From contig CAMCXJ010000060.1 of assembly GCA_945883455.1 (NCBI GenBank), positions 1-11,597 of the forward strand: a stretch of 11,597 nt of DNA. Direction: 5' to 3'. Positions 1 to 6,917 of the stretch are shown here, piece after piece. This DNA is from Prosthecobacter debontii. GTDB taxonomy: Bacteria; Verrucomicrobiota; Verrucomicrobiia; Verrucomicrobiales; Akkermansiaceae. Every line of letters starts with the position of its first letter. Positions within the stretch are counted from its first letter, which is position 1. Made by a program: the position numbers and the translations under genes. The notes beneath the pieces were generated by a model, which saw nothing but the letters and a program-made list of their open reading frames with translations, had not been told where the DNA came from and searched no databases.

Positions 1-1
1 C

Positions 2-691
2 CTCTCCGCCGAGATCGCGCCGATGCGCGCCGGGGAGCGGATTCGGCTGCTGCATGAGCGGCTCGGTGATCATCTGGTGGCCACCACCAGTTTCGGCCTG
101 CAGTCGGCGGTAATGCTGCATCTGATCCATGAGAATGCACCGGAAATCCCAGTCGTGTTCATCGACACGGGATTCCTTTTTCCAGAGACTTACCAATACG
201 CCGAGGAACTTTGCGGGATCCTGCCAAAGCTCGATCTCCGCGTCTATCAGCCGACGGTTTCCGGCGCCCGCATGCAGGCGCTTTGGGGAAATCTCTGGAA
301 AGGCTCCGCCGATGACCAAGAGCGTTATGCCACGCTTACCAAGATCGAGCCGATGAACCGCGCGTTGCGCGAGATCGGTGCCGATGTCTGGCTCAGCGGA
401 TTGCGCCGCTCGCAATCGGAGACCCGCAGCGTCCGGCCGTTCGTCGAGCAGCAGAAGAAAACTCTTAAAGCCTATCCGATCATTGATTGGGCGGATGCCC
501 AGGTGGATACCTATCTTCAACAACACGACCTGCCACGCCATCCGCTTTCCGAGAAAGGTTATCTGACGATGGGCGACTGGCACAGCACCCGCCCTGCGGA
601 AAACGGCACGGCCGTGGGAACCCGCTTCAACGGCGAGAAATTCGAGTGCGGTCTGCACCTCGATTCCCGGACTTCCGATTTCCAGATCTGA
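2..691 (+). CDS. cysH: Phosphoadenylyl-sulfate (PAPS) reductase, 5' end outside window
   Basis: Reduces PAPS to sulfite with thioredoxin as donor, in the cytoplasm, during assimilatory sulfate reduction. The reading frame is open to the left edge, and the seven codons before the ATG at 23 (LSAEIAP) fit the N-terminus of the family, so the true start lies upstream. Numbering from the ATG at 23, the PP-loop-like nucleotide site is TSFGLQSAVMLHL (22-34), followed by FIDTGFLFPETYQY (46-59), the KIEPMNRAL segment (107-115), the SGLRRSQSETR loop (125-135) and the catalytic cysteine C209 in ECGLHL near the C-terminus. The paired cysteines that hold the 4Fe-4S cluster of APS reductases are absent; the corresponding stretch reads GYLTMGDWHSTRP. 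This points to the PAPS-specific, cluster-free type (EC 1.8.4.8). cysK follows 215 bases downstream on the same strand. Family assignment is certain; the substrate call rests on the missing cysteines. Confidence 0.95.
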   Translation, partial: LSAEIAPMRAGERIRLLHERLGDHLVATTSFGLQSAVMLHLIHENAPEIPVVFIDTGFLFPETYQYAEELCGILPKLDLRVYQPTVSGARMQALWGNLWKGSADDQERYATLTKIEPMNRALREIGADVWLSGLRRSQSETRSVRPFVEQQKKTLKAYPIIDWADAQVDTYLQQHDLPRHPLSEKGYLTMGDWHSTRPAENGTAVGTRFNGEKFECGLHLDSRTSDFQI

Positions 692-906
692 GCCTGTGAA
701 ATTAGGAATGCCGGTAAGAAGTTCCTGATCCGGATTCAGCTCTATGATCTTGGCAGCGTCTTTGCCGGTAAGCTGCATGCTGTGTTCCAAGGTCAAGGTT
801 CGTGACTTTGTGCGGTCGGGAGATTTTCGGGGGTTTCGTTCGATTTGGGCTGGCGGTTGCTGGGGATTTTTTCCAAAATGCGGTAAGCACCCTACCCACT
901 ACCCTT
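692..906. other. Intergenic region between cysH and cysK
   Basis: This 215-base gap holds no gene I can support. It contains three copies of a short word, (c)cggtaag, at 711-718, 765-772 and 881-888, the last lacking the first c. No strong hairpin followed by a T-run was found, so there is no obvious terminator after cysH, and no convincing -35/-10 pair was seen ahead of cysK. Cotranscription of cysH and cysK is possible but not shown. Confidence 0.4.
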
Positions 907-1866
907 ATGAATATCGCAGAAAACATGGTCGCCACGATTGGCAATACTCCTCTCATCCGCCTCAACCACATCACGAAAGGCCTGGAGGCCGAGATCTGCG
1001 TGAAGGCCGAGTTCTTTAATCCGCTCTTCAGCGTGAAAGACCGGATCGGCAAGGCGATGATCGAGGCCGGCGAGCGCGACGGACTCCTCAAACCCGGCGG
1101 ACTTATCATCGAGCCTACCTCTGGCAACACCGGTATCGCGCTGGCGTTCGTGGCACGTGCGAAGGGATACCGCTGTATCCTCACCATGCCGGAAAGCATG
1201 TCGATCGAGCGCCGGGTGCTGCTGCGCCTACTCGGTGCGGAAATCGTCCTCACCCCCCGTGCGAGGGGTATGGGCGGTGCGATCGCGATGGCGAAAAAAC
1301 TTCTCGCGGAAACGCCCGGCGCGTTCGGTCCCGGACAATTTGACAATTCCGCCAACCCACAGGTGCACCGTGAAACGACCGCCGAGGAAATCTGGCGTGA
1401 TACGGACGGTGAGATCGACGCTTTCGTGTCCGGGGTCGGCACCGGGGGCACGATCACCGGCGTTTCCGAAGTCATTAAATCGCGGCGTGAAATGAAAACG
1501 TTCGCCGTGGAGCCAACTAACAGCCCCGTTATTTCCGGCGGCCAACCGGGGCCGCACATGATCCAGGGAATCGGCGCGGGTTTCATACCCGGCAACCTCA
1601 ACATGAGTATCATCGACGAGACGATCCTTGTCTCCAACGAGGATGCCTTCGCCACCGCGCAGGCGCTCGCCCAGCAGGAAGGATTGCCCGCAGGAATTTC
1701 TACCGGAGCCAATGTCTGGGCGGCGATGCAGGTCGCGAAACGCCCCGAGTTCAAGGGCAAGCGCATCGTGACCATCGGCTGCTCTTCCAGCGAGCGCTAC
1801 CTTTCCACCCCGCTCGCCGACAAGCTCCGGGAGGAATGCGCCGCGCTGCCGGTACAGGAAATTTAG
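907..1866 (+). CDS. cysK: Cysteine synthase (O-acetylserine sulfhydrylase)
   Basis: A PLP enzyme of 319 residues that makes cysteine from O-acetylserine and sulfide in the cytoplasm, the step after sulfite reduction. The PLP lysine is K44 in FSVKDRIG; the substrate-binding loop is TSGNTG (71-76); the PLP phosphate loop is GVGTGGT (176-182). The stretch GPHMIQGIGAGFIPGNL (215-231) is typical of CysK. The ring-contacting C-terminal segment reads GCSSSERYLSTPL (291-303), a minor variant of the common SGERYLST form. The first of these loops reads NPLFSVKD rather than the usual NPGGSVKD. I place the start at the ATG at 907, because the alignable protein begins there (MNIAENMVATIGNTPLIRL); an in-frame GTG at 802 would add 35 unrelated residues. 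No clear Shine-Dalgarno precedes 907. Length matches the family. A cystathionine beta-synthase or CysM role is less likely from these motifs. Confidence 0.95.
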   Translation: MNIAENMVATIGNTPLIRLNHITKGLEAEICVKAEFFNPLFSVKDRIGKAMIEAGERDGLLKPGGLIIEPTSGNTGIALAFVARAKGYRCILTMPESMSIERRVLLRLLGAEIVLTPRARGMGGAIAMAKKLLAETPGAFGPGQFDNSANPQVHRETTAEEIWRDTDGEIDAFVSGVGTGGTITGVSEVIKSRREMKTFAVEPTNSPVISGGQPGPHMIQGIGAGFIPGNLNMSIIDETILVSNEDAFATAQALAQQEGLPAGISTGANVWAAMQVAKRPEFKGKRIVTIGCSSSERYLSTPLADKLREECAALPVQEI

Positions 1867-1928
1867 CCACAGATGGAGAAGGGAATACGCCGCGACCGCC
1901 GCGTTTCCCACCCCTAACGTTCAAATCC

Positions 1929-2450
1929 ATGGAATTACAGGAAATCATCAAGAATCCCTTCGTGTGGGGTCTTGCCCTTGGCTTACTCGTTGCAGGCTTC
2001 ATCCTGAAAAACGCGGTTTCTTCCAAGCTCCAGTTCAAGCGCGAGATCAAGCGCATCGAGGGCGAAATGCGCGATATGCAGTCGCACCTGAACACCCAGA
2101 TGAAGATCACCGCTTCTGGTCATGACACGCTCATCAAACAGATCGAAGAGTTCAGGACACACAATGAGAATCTTCGGATGAATCTGGCGGCCTTGCAGAA
2201 CAAGCCGGACAAGGCGGAGCAACGCCAGTTTCGCATCCAGGAGATGGCAATCAGCGCCATGCGCGAACAGGCACCGGGGTTTGCGGGAGCATGGGAAAAA
2301 GCGATGCGGCAGGCAGAGGCAGAGATGGATTCCGCAGAAAGCGGCTTCACCAAACTGATGCGGAAAGTGGTTCCTGGCCTCGGTCATCCGGCGGCGAGGC
2401 AGCCCGCTTCTGACACGCCATCCATCGAGACTCCGAGCGAAAACGCGTGA
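1929..2450 (+). CDS. Unknown membrane-anchored coiled-coil protein
   Basis: I do not recognise a family. The predicted product has 173 residues. A hydrophobic stretch at about residues 11-26 (FVWGLALGLLVAGFIL) is a likely single N-terminal transmembrane anchor. It is followed by a long, charged, heptad-like helical region at about 34-135, rich in E, K, Q and R, and a proline/serine/threonine-rich tail from about 152 to the end. This would leave a coiled-coil rod on one side of the inner membrane. The ATG at 1929 is preferred over one at 1836, because the earlier start would overlap the cysK end and add a 31-residue low-complexity, proline-rich leader. The gene begins 62 bases after cysK on the same strand and could be cotranscribed with it. 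No Shine-Dalgarno is obvious. The function is unknown; the position after cysK does not by itself imply a role in sulfur metabolism. Confidence 0.75.
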   Translation: MELQEIIKNPFVWGLALGLLVAGFILKNAVSSKLQFKREIKRIEGEMRDMQSHLNTQMKITASGHDTLIKQIEEFRTHNENLRMNLAALQNKPDKAEQRQFRIQEMAISAMREQAPGFAGAWEKAMRQAEAEMDSAESGFTKLMRKVVPGLGHPAARQPASDTPSIETPSENA

Positions 2451-2590
2451 CGTAATATTTATCGATTGTGGTTGAAAGAGGGCACAGCCGTGGATGCGTA
2501 TGGATCTATGTTGGTAACGCTTTCAGGGCGGCCACCGCTCAGCGTCGATGGGATACCGGAGACTCGGGGCGACGGCGGCTCGAATTTTAG
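2451..2590. other. Untranslated stretch ahead of a strong terminator
   Basis: These 140 bases separate the coiled-coil gene from the terminator. I see no credible reading frame of its own; frames that run through it also run through the terminator hairpin. A TTGAAA word lies at 2472-2477, but no good -10 box is correctly spaced from it. The stretch is either a long 3' untranslated region of the cysK transcript or the body of a small RNA ending at the terminator. Nothing matched an RNA family I could recognise. Confidence 0.3.
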
Positions 2591-2631
2591 CCCTGCTGCG
2601 GAATTGCATTCCGCAGCAGGGTTTTTCTTTT
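2591..2631 (+). terminator. Strong Rho-independent terminator
   Basis: A perfect 14-base-pair stem is formed by 2591-2604 (ccctgctgcggaat) and 2608-2621 (attccgcagcaggg), with a 3-base loop (tgc). It is followed directly by tttttctttt (2622-2631). This is a textbook plus-strand intrinsic terminator. It ends transcription from the cysK/coiled-coil side and insulates the following two-gene unit. The T-run is on the plus strand only, so it is unidirectional. Confidence 0.93.
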
Positions 2632-2687
2632 CGCCTAAGCGGGGAAAGGGGCTAACATTTCCCGCAGAAGATTCACCGAAACCACCC

Positions 2688-2951
2688 ATGTTGAGTAAAA
2701 AGGAATTATTGGACATGCAGTTCATCGACGCGCGTGCGCGTCTGATTGATCTCGCTGCGTTTTTGGATCGGCTGGAGAGGCATGAAGGTGCTGATGACAT
2801 CCGCCTCCGGTACCTCATGGAGGCACTGCCCATCCTGCAGGAAAACCGCCCTGACCGCGCGAAGGCGGTGCTGGAGAAATTTTCTGATCACACCGCGGAG
2901 CTTTACGAAACCGCTCCGTTTCAAGGAGCTTTCGGAGCACCCATTTCCTGA
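2688..2951 (+). CDS. Small unknown protein paired with TatD-family hydrolase
   Basis: The predicted product has 87 residues and no signal peptide or membrane segment. It looks like a compact helical cytosolic protein: alternating charged and leucine-rich stretches at residues 4-31 (KKELLDMQFIDARARLIDLA onward) and 37-65, then a short loop rich in aromatic and small residues at the end (TAPFQGAFGAPIS). I do not recognise a named domain. The ATG at 2688 is chosen because the only in-frame upstream extension would run back through the terminator at 2591-2631, which makes it non-coding. The stop lies 5 bases before the TatD-family gene, so the two are almost certainly one transcription unit. I have a weak recollection of similar small genes beside this TatD type in related genomes, but cannot verify that here. 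Confidence 0.75.
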   Translation: MLSKKELLDMQFIDARARLIDLAAFLDRLERHEGADDIRLRYLMEALPILQENRPDRAKAVLEKFSDHTAELYETAPFQGAFGAPIS

Positions 2952-2956
2952 CCGCC

Positions 2957-3757
2957 ATGAGCTACATCGAACCCCACGCCCACATGGTCAGCCGCACGAC
3001 GGATGATTACGAAAGACTCGCTCTCGCGGGCTGCGAGGCGCTGTGCGAACCCGCGTTCTGGGCCGGCTTCGACCGTTCCTCGGCCGCTGGCTTTTACGAC
3101 TACTTCCGGCAACTCACGGAATACGAACCGAAGCGCGCGGCGCGTTATGGCATCAAGCATTTCTGCTGGCTCTGCATCAACCCGAAGGAGGCGGATGATC
3201 CCGGCTTCGCTCGCGAGGTGATGGCGCTGATCCCGGAATTCATCGGCCGGGATAACGTGCTCGGCATCGGCGAGATCGGCCTGAACAAAAACACCCGCAG
3301 CGAGCTGAAGATTTTTGAGGAACACGTGCAGATCGCCCTCGATTACGACCTGCCCGTCCTCATCCACACCCCGCACCTTGAGGACAAGCTCAAGGGCACC
3401 AGGCTGATCCTCGATTCGCTGGCCACCTTTTCGAAACTCGACCGCTCCAAGGTGATCATTGACCACGTCGAGGAACACACCGTCGCCCATGTGCTCGACG
3501 CGGGCTACTGGGCGGGCATGACGCTCTATCCGGAAAGCAAATGCACGCCGAACCGTGCGATCGATATCCTCGAGGTCTATGGTAGCGAAAACATCTGGAT
3601 GAACTCCGCTTGCGACTGGGGTGTCTCCGATCCCATGGCCGTGCCGAAATGCGCGCTGGAAATGAAGCGCCGGAAGCACACGCCGGAGATGATCCGCAAG
3701 GTGACTTACGACAACCCCGCAAAATTCCTCAGCCAGTCTCCACGGTTCAAGCTATGA
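2957..3757 (+). CDS. TatD-family metal-dependent hydrolase, EboB-like
   Basis: A 266-residue amidohydrolase-superfamily TIM barrel. The expected metal ligands are all visible: HxH at H7 and H9 (EPHAHM), E106 (GIGEIGLN), H137 (LIHTPH), H170 (IIDHVEEHT) and D220 (NSACDWG). The protein is therefore probably active. It differs from classical TatD DNases in long signature stretches such as GFDRSSAAGF, CWLCINPKEAD and MTLYPESKCTPNR. I recall these from the TatD-like proteins found in ebo gene clusters, which are linked in cyanobacteria to metabolite export to the periplasm. No other ebo gene is in the window, so the cluster context is missing. The substrate is unknown; DNase activity should not be assumed. 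The start ATG follows the 87-residue protein gene by 5 bases, implying translational coupling. A convergent lpxD gene lies 74 bases downstream. Confidence 0.85.
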   Translation: MSYIEPHAHMVSRTTDDYERLALAGCEALCEPAFWAGFDRSSAAGFYDYFRQLTEYEPKRAARYGIKHFCWLCINPKEADDPGFAREVMALIPEFIGRDNVLGIGEIGLNKNTRSELKIFEEHVQIALDYDLPVLIHTPHLEDKLKGTRLILDSLATFSKLDRSKVIIDHVEEHTVAHVLDAGYWAGMTLYPESKCTPNRAIDILEVYGSENIWMNSACDWGVSDPMAVPKCALEMKRRKHTPEMIRKVTYDNPAKFLSQSPRFKL

Positions 3758-3831
3758 TTACATTGGATCAGTGACAGTCAAACGTGGCTGCGGGGTGTAT
3801 CGGTAGAACCAAATGAAGCCGAACAGGGTAT

Positions 3832-4875
3832 TTACGGATTGGTGATTTTTTTGGTAGATACTTCGAGGGCTTTCAAGCGGGCTAGGAGTTTTGGCAGGCG
3901 GCGAACGTGAGCTTTTAGTTTGTTGTCCTCGGTCATGGGGAGCGCTGGCATACCCGCATAAGTGATGCCGCCTTCGAGGCTGGTAGTCGCTCCAGTGCGA
4001 CCAGCTAGGATGGCTTTGGAACCGATCGTCACATGCCCTGCCACTCCCGCCTGGGCGGCGACAGTGACGTAATCCTCTAACTTGGCACTACCTGCGATGC
4101 CCGTCTGCGCGATGATAAGGCAATGCTTGCCGATGATCACGTTGTGACCTATCTGAACAAGGTTATCAATTTTCGTGCCCTCGCCGATCAAGGTCTTGCC
4201 GAAGCGGGCACGATCTACCGTAGTGTTCGCGCCGATTTCCACATCGTCCCCGATCTCTACGATGCCGACCTGGTCGATTTTGATGTGCTTGCCGTTTACA
4301 AACTCGTAGCCATATCCATCGGAGCCGATGACTGCGCCGGGCTGGATGATGACGCGGTCGCCCAGGATACAGCGTTCGCGGATGGTGACGTTGGCACCGA
4401 TACGGCAGTCGTTTCCGATCACCGCACCGGACTGGATCACGGCGTTAGGGTAGATCACTGTGCCATCGCCAATGGACGCACCGTCCATCACCACTGCGCC
4501 CGCCTGGATGCAGACTTTCTCGGCATCAAACTGAGCGGTGGGAGATATCGAGGCGAGTGGGTGGGTGCCGGGTATGAACTTTTCGGATTCGTTGGCGAAG
4601 TGACGCACTACAGCGGCGAAAGCTAGTGAAGGGTTAGCGACGGCGATCAATGCTGATGGGTGATTTCCAAAATCGTGGCCAGTAGGGACGATCACCGCGC
4701 CCGCCTTGGTGGCGAGAAACTGAGGCAGGTATCTCTCGTTTCCCAGGAAACTGATGTCCTCCAGGCTGGCCGTATCTAGCGCGGCCATTCCGGAAAAAAG
4801 AGAACCCGCCTCACCGCGGATGATCGTGCCATCGATGCGGTCGGCGAGTTCCGAAAGACTCAGGCTGGTTGCCAA
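3832..4875 (-). CDS. lpxD: UDP-3-O-acylglucosamine N-acyltransferase
   Basis: Third step of lipid A synthesis: transfers a hydroxyacyl chain from acyl-ACP to the 2-amino group of UDP-3-O-acylglucosamine, in the cytoplasm as a homotrimer. The 347 residues match the family length. The N-terminal uridine-binding domain (about 1-105) contains SFLGNERY. It is followed by hexapeptide repeats of the left-handed beta helix (about 106-305), with IGSDGYGYE (183-191) and the catalytic histidine H244 in QIGHNVIIG. A C-terminal helix (about 315-340) completes the fold. The start is a TTG at 4873-4875; no in-frame ATG or GTG lies between it and the skp stop. The stop of skp is 18 bases upstream in the same frame, and a GAGGAG overlaps that stop, so translation is probably coupled to skp. 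Presence of lpxD shows an LPS outer membrane. Confidence 0.95.
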   Translation of the reverse strand: MATSLSLSELADRIDGTIIRGEAGSLFSGMAALDTASLEDISFLGNERYLPQFLATKAGAVIVPTGHDFGNHPSALIAVANPSLAFAAVVRHFANESEKFIPGTHPLASISPTAQFDAEKVCIQAGAVVMDGASIGDGTVIYPNAVIQSGAVIGNDCRIGANVTIRERCILGDRVIIQPGAVIGSDGYGYEFVNGKHIKIDQVGIVEIGDDVEIGANTTVDRARFGKTLIGEGTKIDNLVQIGHNVIIGKHCLIIAQTGIAGSAKLEDYVTVAAQAGVAGHVTIGSKAILAGRTGATTSLEGGITYAGMPALPMTEDNKLKAHVRRLPKLLARLKALEVSTKKITNP

Positions 4876-4893
4876 AGTGGACGGGTGCTGGAT

Positions 4894-5520
4894 TTACTCC
4901 TCTACGGGAGCGGGAGTTTCCTCGGCGGGAGCATCTCCCTCGGCGGGTGCGTCCTTGTTAAGGTTTTTAAGGAGGCCGGCAGTGATGTCGGTCGCGTCTT
5001 TGGTGTAGAGAAGGAAAGGAACCTGCGAGGTGCTGAGGCCGGACTTGTCGAAGACGTAGTCGTAGTCGTCGCTCTTCGCCTGCTCCTCAACAAGCTTGCG
5101 GAGTTCCTCAAGGATGCCCTTCATGCGCTGCACCATTTTCTCGTTGAGAGCCTGGTTGCGGCGCTGGAGGAACTCACGGCGCTCGCGGTCGAGGGCGATG
5201 CCTTCCTGCTGCTGCATCTGCCAATCTTTGAACAGTGCTTGTTTCTTGGAATCGTTGATCGACGGATCCTCGATCTGCTTTTTGAGGTTGCCGAGGTTGG
5301 TTTCCAGTTCGCGGATGCGGGCGAGGCGCTCGTTGTTGTCTTTCTGGATGCGGGCACGCTCAACATTGATCTGCTTCTGGGCTTCGTTGGTGCGGAAGTA
5401 TTGCTTGAAAAGCTCCTGCATGTCCACGGTGGCGATCTTGAGCTTGTCTTCCTGGGCGGCGGCCATGGAAACGAGCGATGCGGCGAAGGCCATGCAGAGA
5501 AAACGTCGGATAAGAGTCAT
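4894..5520 (-). CDS. skp: OmpH/Skp-family periplasmic chaperone
   Basis: A 208-residue secreted protein. Residues 1-22 are a Sec signal peptide: basic MTLIRR, hydrophobic core, and AAA before the probable cleavage at A22/Q23. The mature protein opens with the short strand KIATVDMQELFKQY, typical of OmpH/Skp, followed by a long, highly charged coiled coil (about 40-150) that would form the tentacles of a trimeric jellyfish-like chaperone. It ends in an acidic, proline/alanine-rich tail (about 190-208). The family holds unfolded outer-membrane proteins in the periplasm. The adjacent lpxD reproduces the common skp-lpxD order, but bamA is not upstream; the next gene is the divergent RodA-type gene. 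The start ATG is at 5518-5520; no strong Shine-Dalgarno is visible. Family call is firm; detailed function is by analogy. Confidence 0.9.
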   Translation of the reverse strand: MTLIRRFLCMAFAASLVSMAAAQEDKLKIATVDMQELFKQYFRTNEAQKQINVERARIQKDNNERLARIRELETNLGNLKKQIEDPSINDSKKQALFKDWQMQQQEGIALDRERREFLQRRNQALNEKMVQRMKGILEELRKLVEEQAKSDDYDYVFDKSGLSTSQVPFLLYTKDATDITAGLLKNLNKDAPAEGDAPAEETPAPVEE

Positions 5521-5726
5521 AATTTATTTGGGGTTGCGAATGGTTGCGACGGGACTCTGACCGTAAAATCTGAGGTCGTCAACGCACAAGCTCGGCGCAA
5601 TTACAATACTCAATGGGGGATATCTGCATGAGAAAAAAGAAGAATTCGAATCACGGATGAAAGTGATCACCGCATGGTTGCTTGCCAAGCGAGTGGCGGT
5701 GGATATCGTTCGCGCACTAAGGAGAA
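5521..5726. promoter_or_regulatory. Divergent promoter region of skp-lpxD and rodA
   Basis: The 206 bases separate two genes read away from each other, so both promoters should lie here. The minus strand carries a TTGACG word (reverse complement of 5577-5582), but no good -10 box is correctly spaced. The plus strand carries TACAAT at 5602-5607 without a clear -35. An AAGGAG at 5719-5724 serves rodA. I cannot name exact promoters. Confidence 0.5.
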
Positions 5727-6917
5727 ATGACGCCATTTTTGCGGAAAATTCTGGGGATGAACTGGGTGCTTGTGTTCGTGATGTACGGATTACTCATCTT
5801 CGGGGTATTCATGATCGAGAGCGCGGCGAGGCATCTACCGGTTTCACCTGAAAAGCTGACTGAGTTTGGATCTGCCGGCGGCTATTTTGCTTGGATGCAG
5901 AAGAATTGGATTGTGGTGGGTAGCGTGGTCTATTTTGTGGCGGCTTTGATTGATTATCGTTGGATCCGTTGGCTCGGGGTGCCGCTTTATGGCGTCAGTC
6001 TAGGATTGATGGTGATGGCGATGCAGGCCGACGACGATGTGCACCGTCTCGTGATCGGGGGGCTCAGTTTCCAACCCGCGCAGCTCGGCGTGACTTCCGG
6101 GATCGTGATGATCGCATGGCTCATGCAGGATATGCCGAAGCTTCATCCCTTGCTGGGGGATCCTTTCATTCGGATCGGGATGATTGGATTGGTATCCGTC
6201 GTGCCTTTCCTGCTGGTCATGAAAATGGGGGACATGGGTTCCGCTCTGGTGTGGATTCCAGTTGTCGTGGTGGCGCTGCTCGTGGCGGGCATTCCGTTCC
6301 GCTTCCTGAGCTTTATTGCCTTTGTCTCGGCGGGTGTATTGCCCATTCTTTACTTTGTGATCTTGCCGCTCGTTTCGGAACGTGGCCCTGACCGCATCGA
6401 TCTATGGTTGCGGATGATGAATGGTGAGGAAGTCGATATCAAAGGGGACGGCTACGCGCCTCACAACGTCTCGATGGCGGTAGGCAAAGCCGGCTGGAGC
6501 GGCTTGGGTTGGAAGGCTACGGCCGAGAGGGGATCCCTGCATGACAAGAAATTCATCCCCCATCTCACGGCACACAATGACTTCATTGTGGCGGTCATTG
6601 CCGAGGAATTGGGGTTTCGGGGGATGTTGTTGCTGCTAGGGGCGTTCGCCTTGCTCATGATCCAGGGGCTGTTCATCGGCTTCTACAGCCGCGATGTGGC
6701 GGGACGCCTCATCGTTTGCATGGTTGTGGCACTTTTTTTCGCTCATACTTATGAGAACATCGGGATGTGTGTCCTGCTGATGCCGATCACCGGTATCCCC
6801 CTGCCGTTAGTGAGTTACTCCGGTACGTTTGTGGTGATCTGCATGTTCCTGCTCGGGCTTGTGCAGAGCGTTTGGGTTCACAGGCTGCGGCACCGGACGG
6901 AAACTTCACAGTTTTAG
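5727..6917 (+). CDS. rodA: RodA/FtsW/SpoVE-family peptidoglycan glycosyltransferase
   Basis: A 396-residue polytopic inner-membrane protein that polymerises lipid II into glycan strands, with a class B penicillin-binding protein as partner. About ten hydrophobic segments can be seen between residues 11 and 385. Family landmarks are LSFQPAQLG (113-121), KMGDMGSAL (166-174), the catalytic-loop region FIPHLTAHNDFI (276-287) with the conserved aspartate D285, VIAEELGFRG (290-299), and PITGIPLPLVSYSGT (353-367). The RodA (elongation) subtype is favoured over FtsW because no cell-division genes are nearby and the overall pattern is RodA-like, but this is only moderately certain. The start ATG at 5727 has AAGGAG only two bases upstream, a tight spacing; an ATG at 5757 is the next option. 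The gene ends overlapping the convergent nuclease gene by 4 bases. Several motif residues differ from the usual consensus. Confidence 0.88.
   Translation: MTPFLRKILGMNWVLVFVMYGLLIFGVFMIESAARHLPVSPEKLTEFGSAGGYFAWMQKNWIVVGSVVYFVAALIDYRWIRWLGVPLYGVSLGLMVMAMQADDDVHRLVIGGLSFQPAQLGVTSGIVMIAWLMQDMPKLHPLLGDPFIRIGMIGLVSVVPFLLVMKMGDMGSALVWIPVVVVALLVAGIPFRFLSFIAFVSAGVLPILYFVILPLVSERGPDRIDLWLRMMNGEEVDIKGDGYAPHNVSMAVGKAGWSGLGWKATAERGSLHDKKFIPHLTAHNDFIVAVIAEELGFRGMLLLLGAFALLMIQGLFIGFYSRDVAGRLIVCMVVALFFAHTYENIGMCVLLMPITGIPLPLVSYSGTFVVICMFLLGLVQSVWVHRLRHRTETSQF

Noticed and set aside
1..778. Minus-strand frame open from an ATG at 778 across the whole of cysH to the left edge, starting MQLTGKDAAKIIELNPDQEL
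   Set aside because: It is the codon-aligned antisense of cysH, which happens to contain no TTA, CTA or TCA codon, so the frame stays open. Only about 29 codons lie outside cysH; no ribosome site was seen. The start looks protein-like, but this is not enough for a gene call.
1577..1591. Palindrome CGGGT-ttcat-ACCCG similar to the REP-like hairpin
   Set aside because: It lies inside cysK and encodes the conserved GAGFIPGN segment; flanks do not match the 36-base element.
702..1775. Long minus-strand open frame (357 codons) over cysK
   Set aside because: Antisense shadow of cysK, which has every family motif; the antisense product is serine/proline/arginine-rich and resembles no family.
2538..2590. 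Resemblance of ggcggctcgaatttt to a tRNA T-arm
   Set aside because: No acceptor stem, anticodon arm or D-arm could be built around it.
3758..3831. Possible bidirectional terminator between the TatD-family gene and lpxD
   Set aside because: No stable stem with flanking T-runs was found in the 74-base gap.
5524..5736. 70-codon minus-strand frame ahead of skp
   Set aside because: It fills the divergent promoter region, overlaps the rodA start, and the predicted peptide has no recognisable features.
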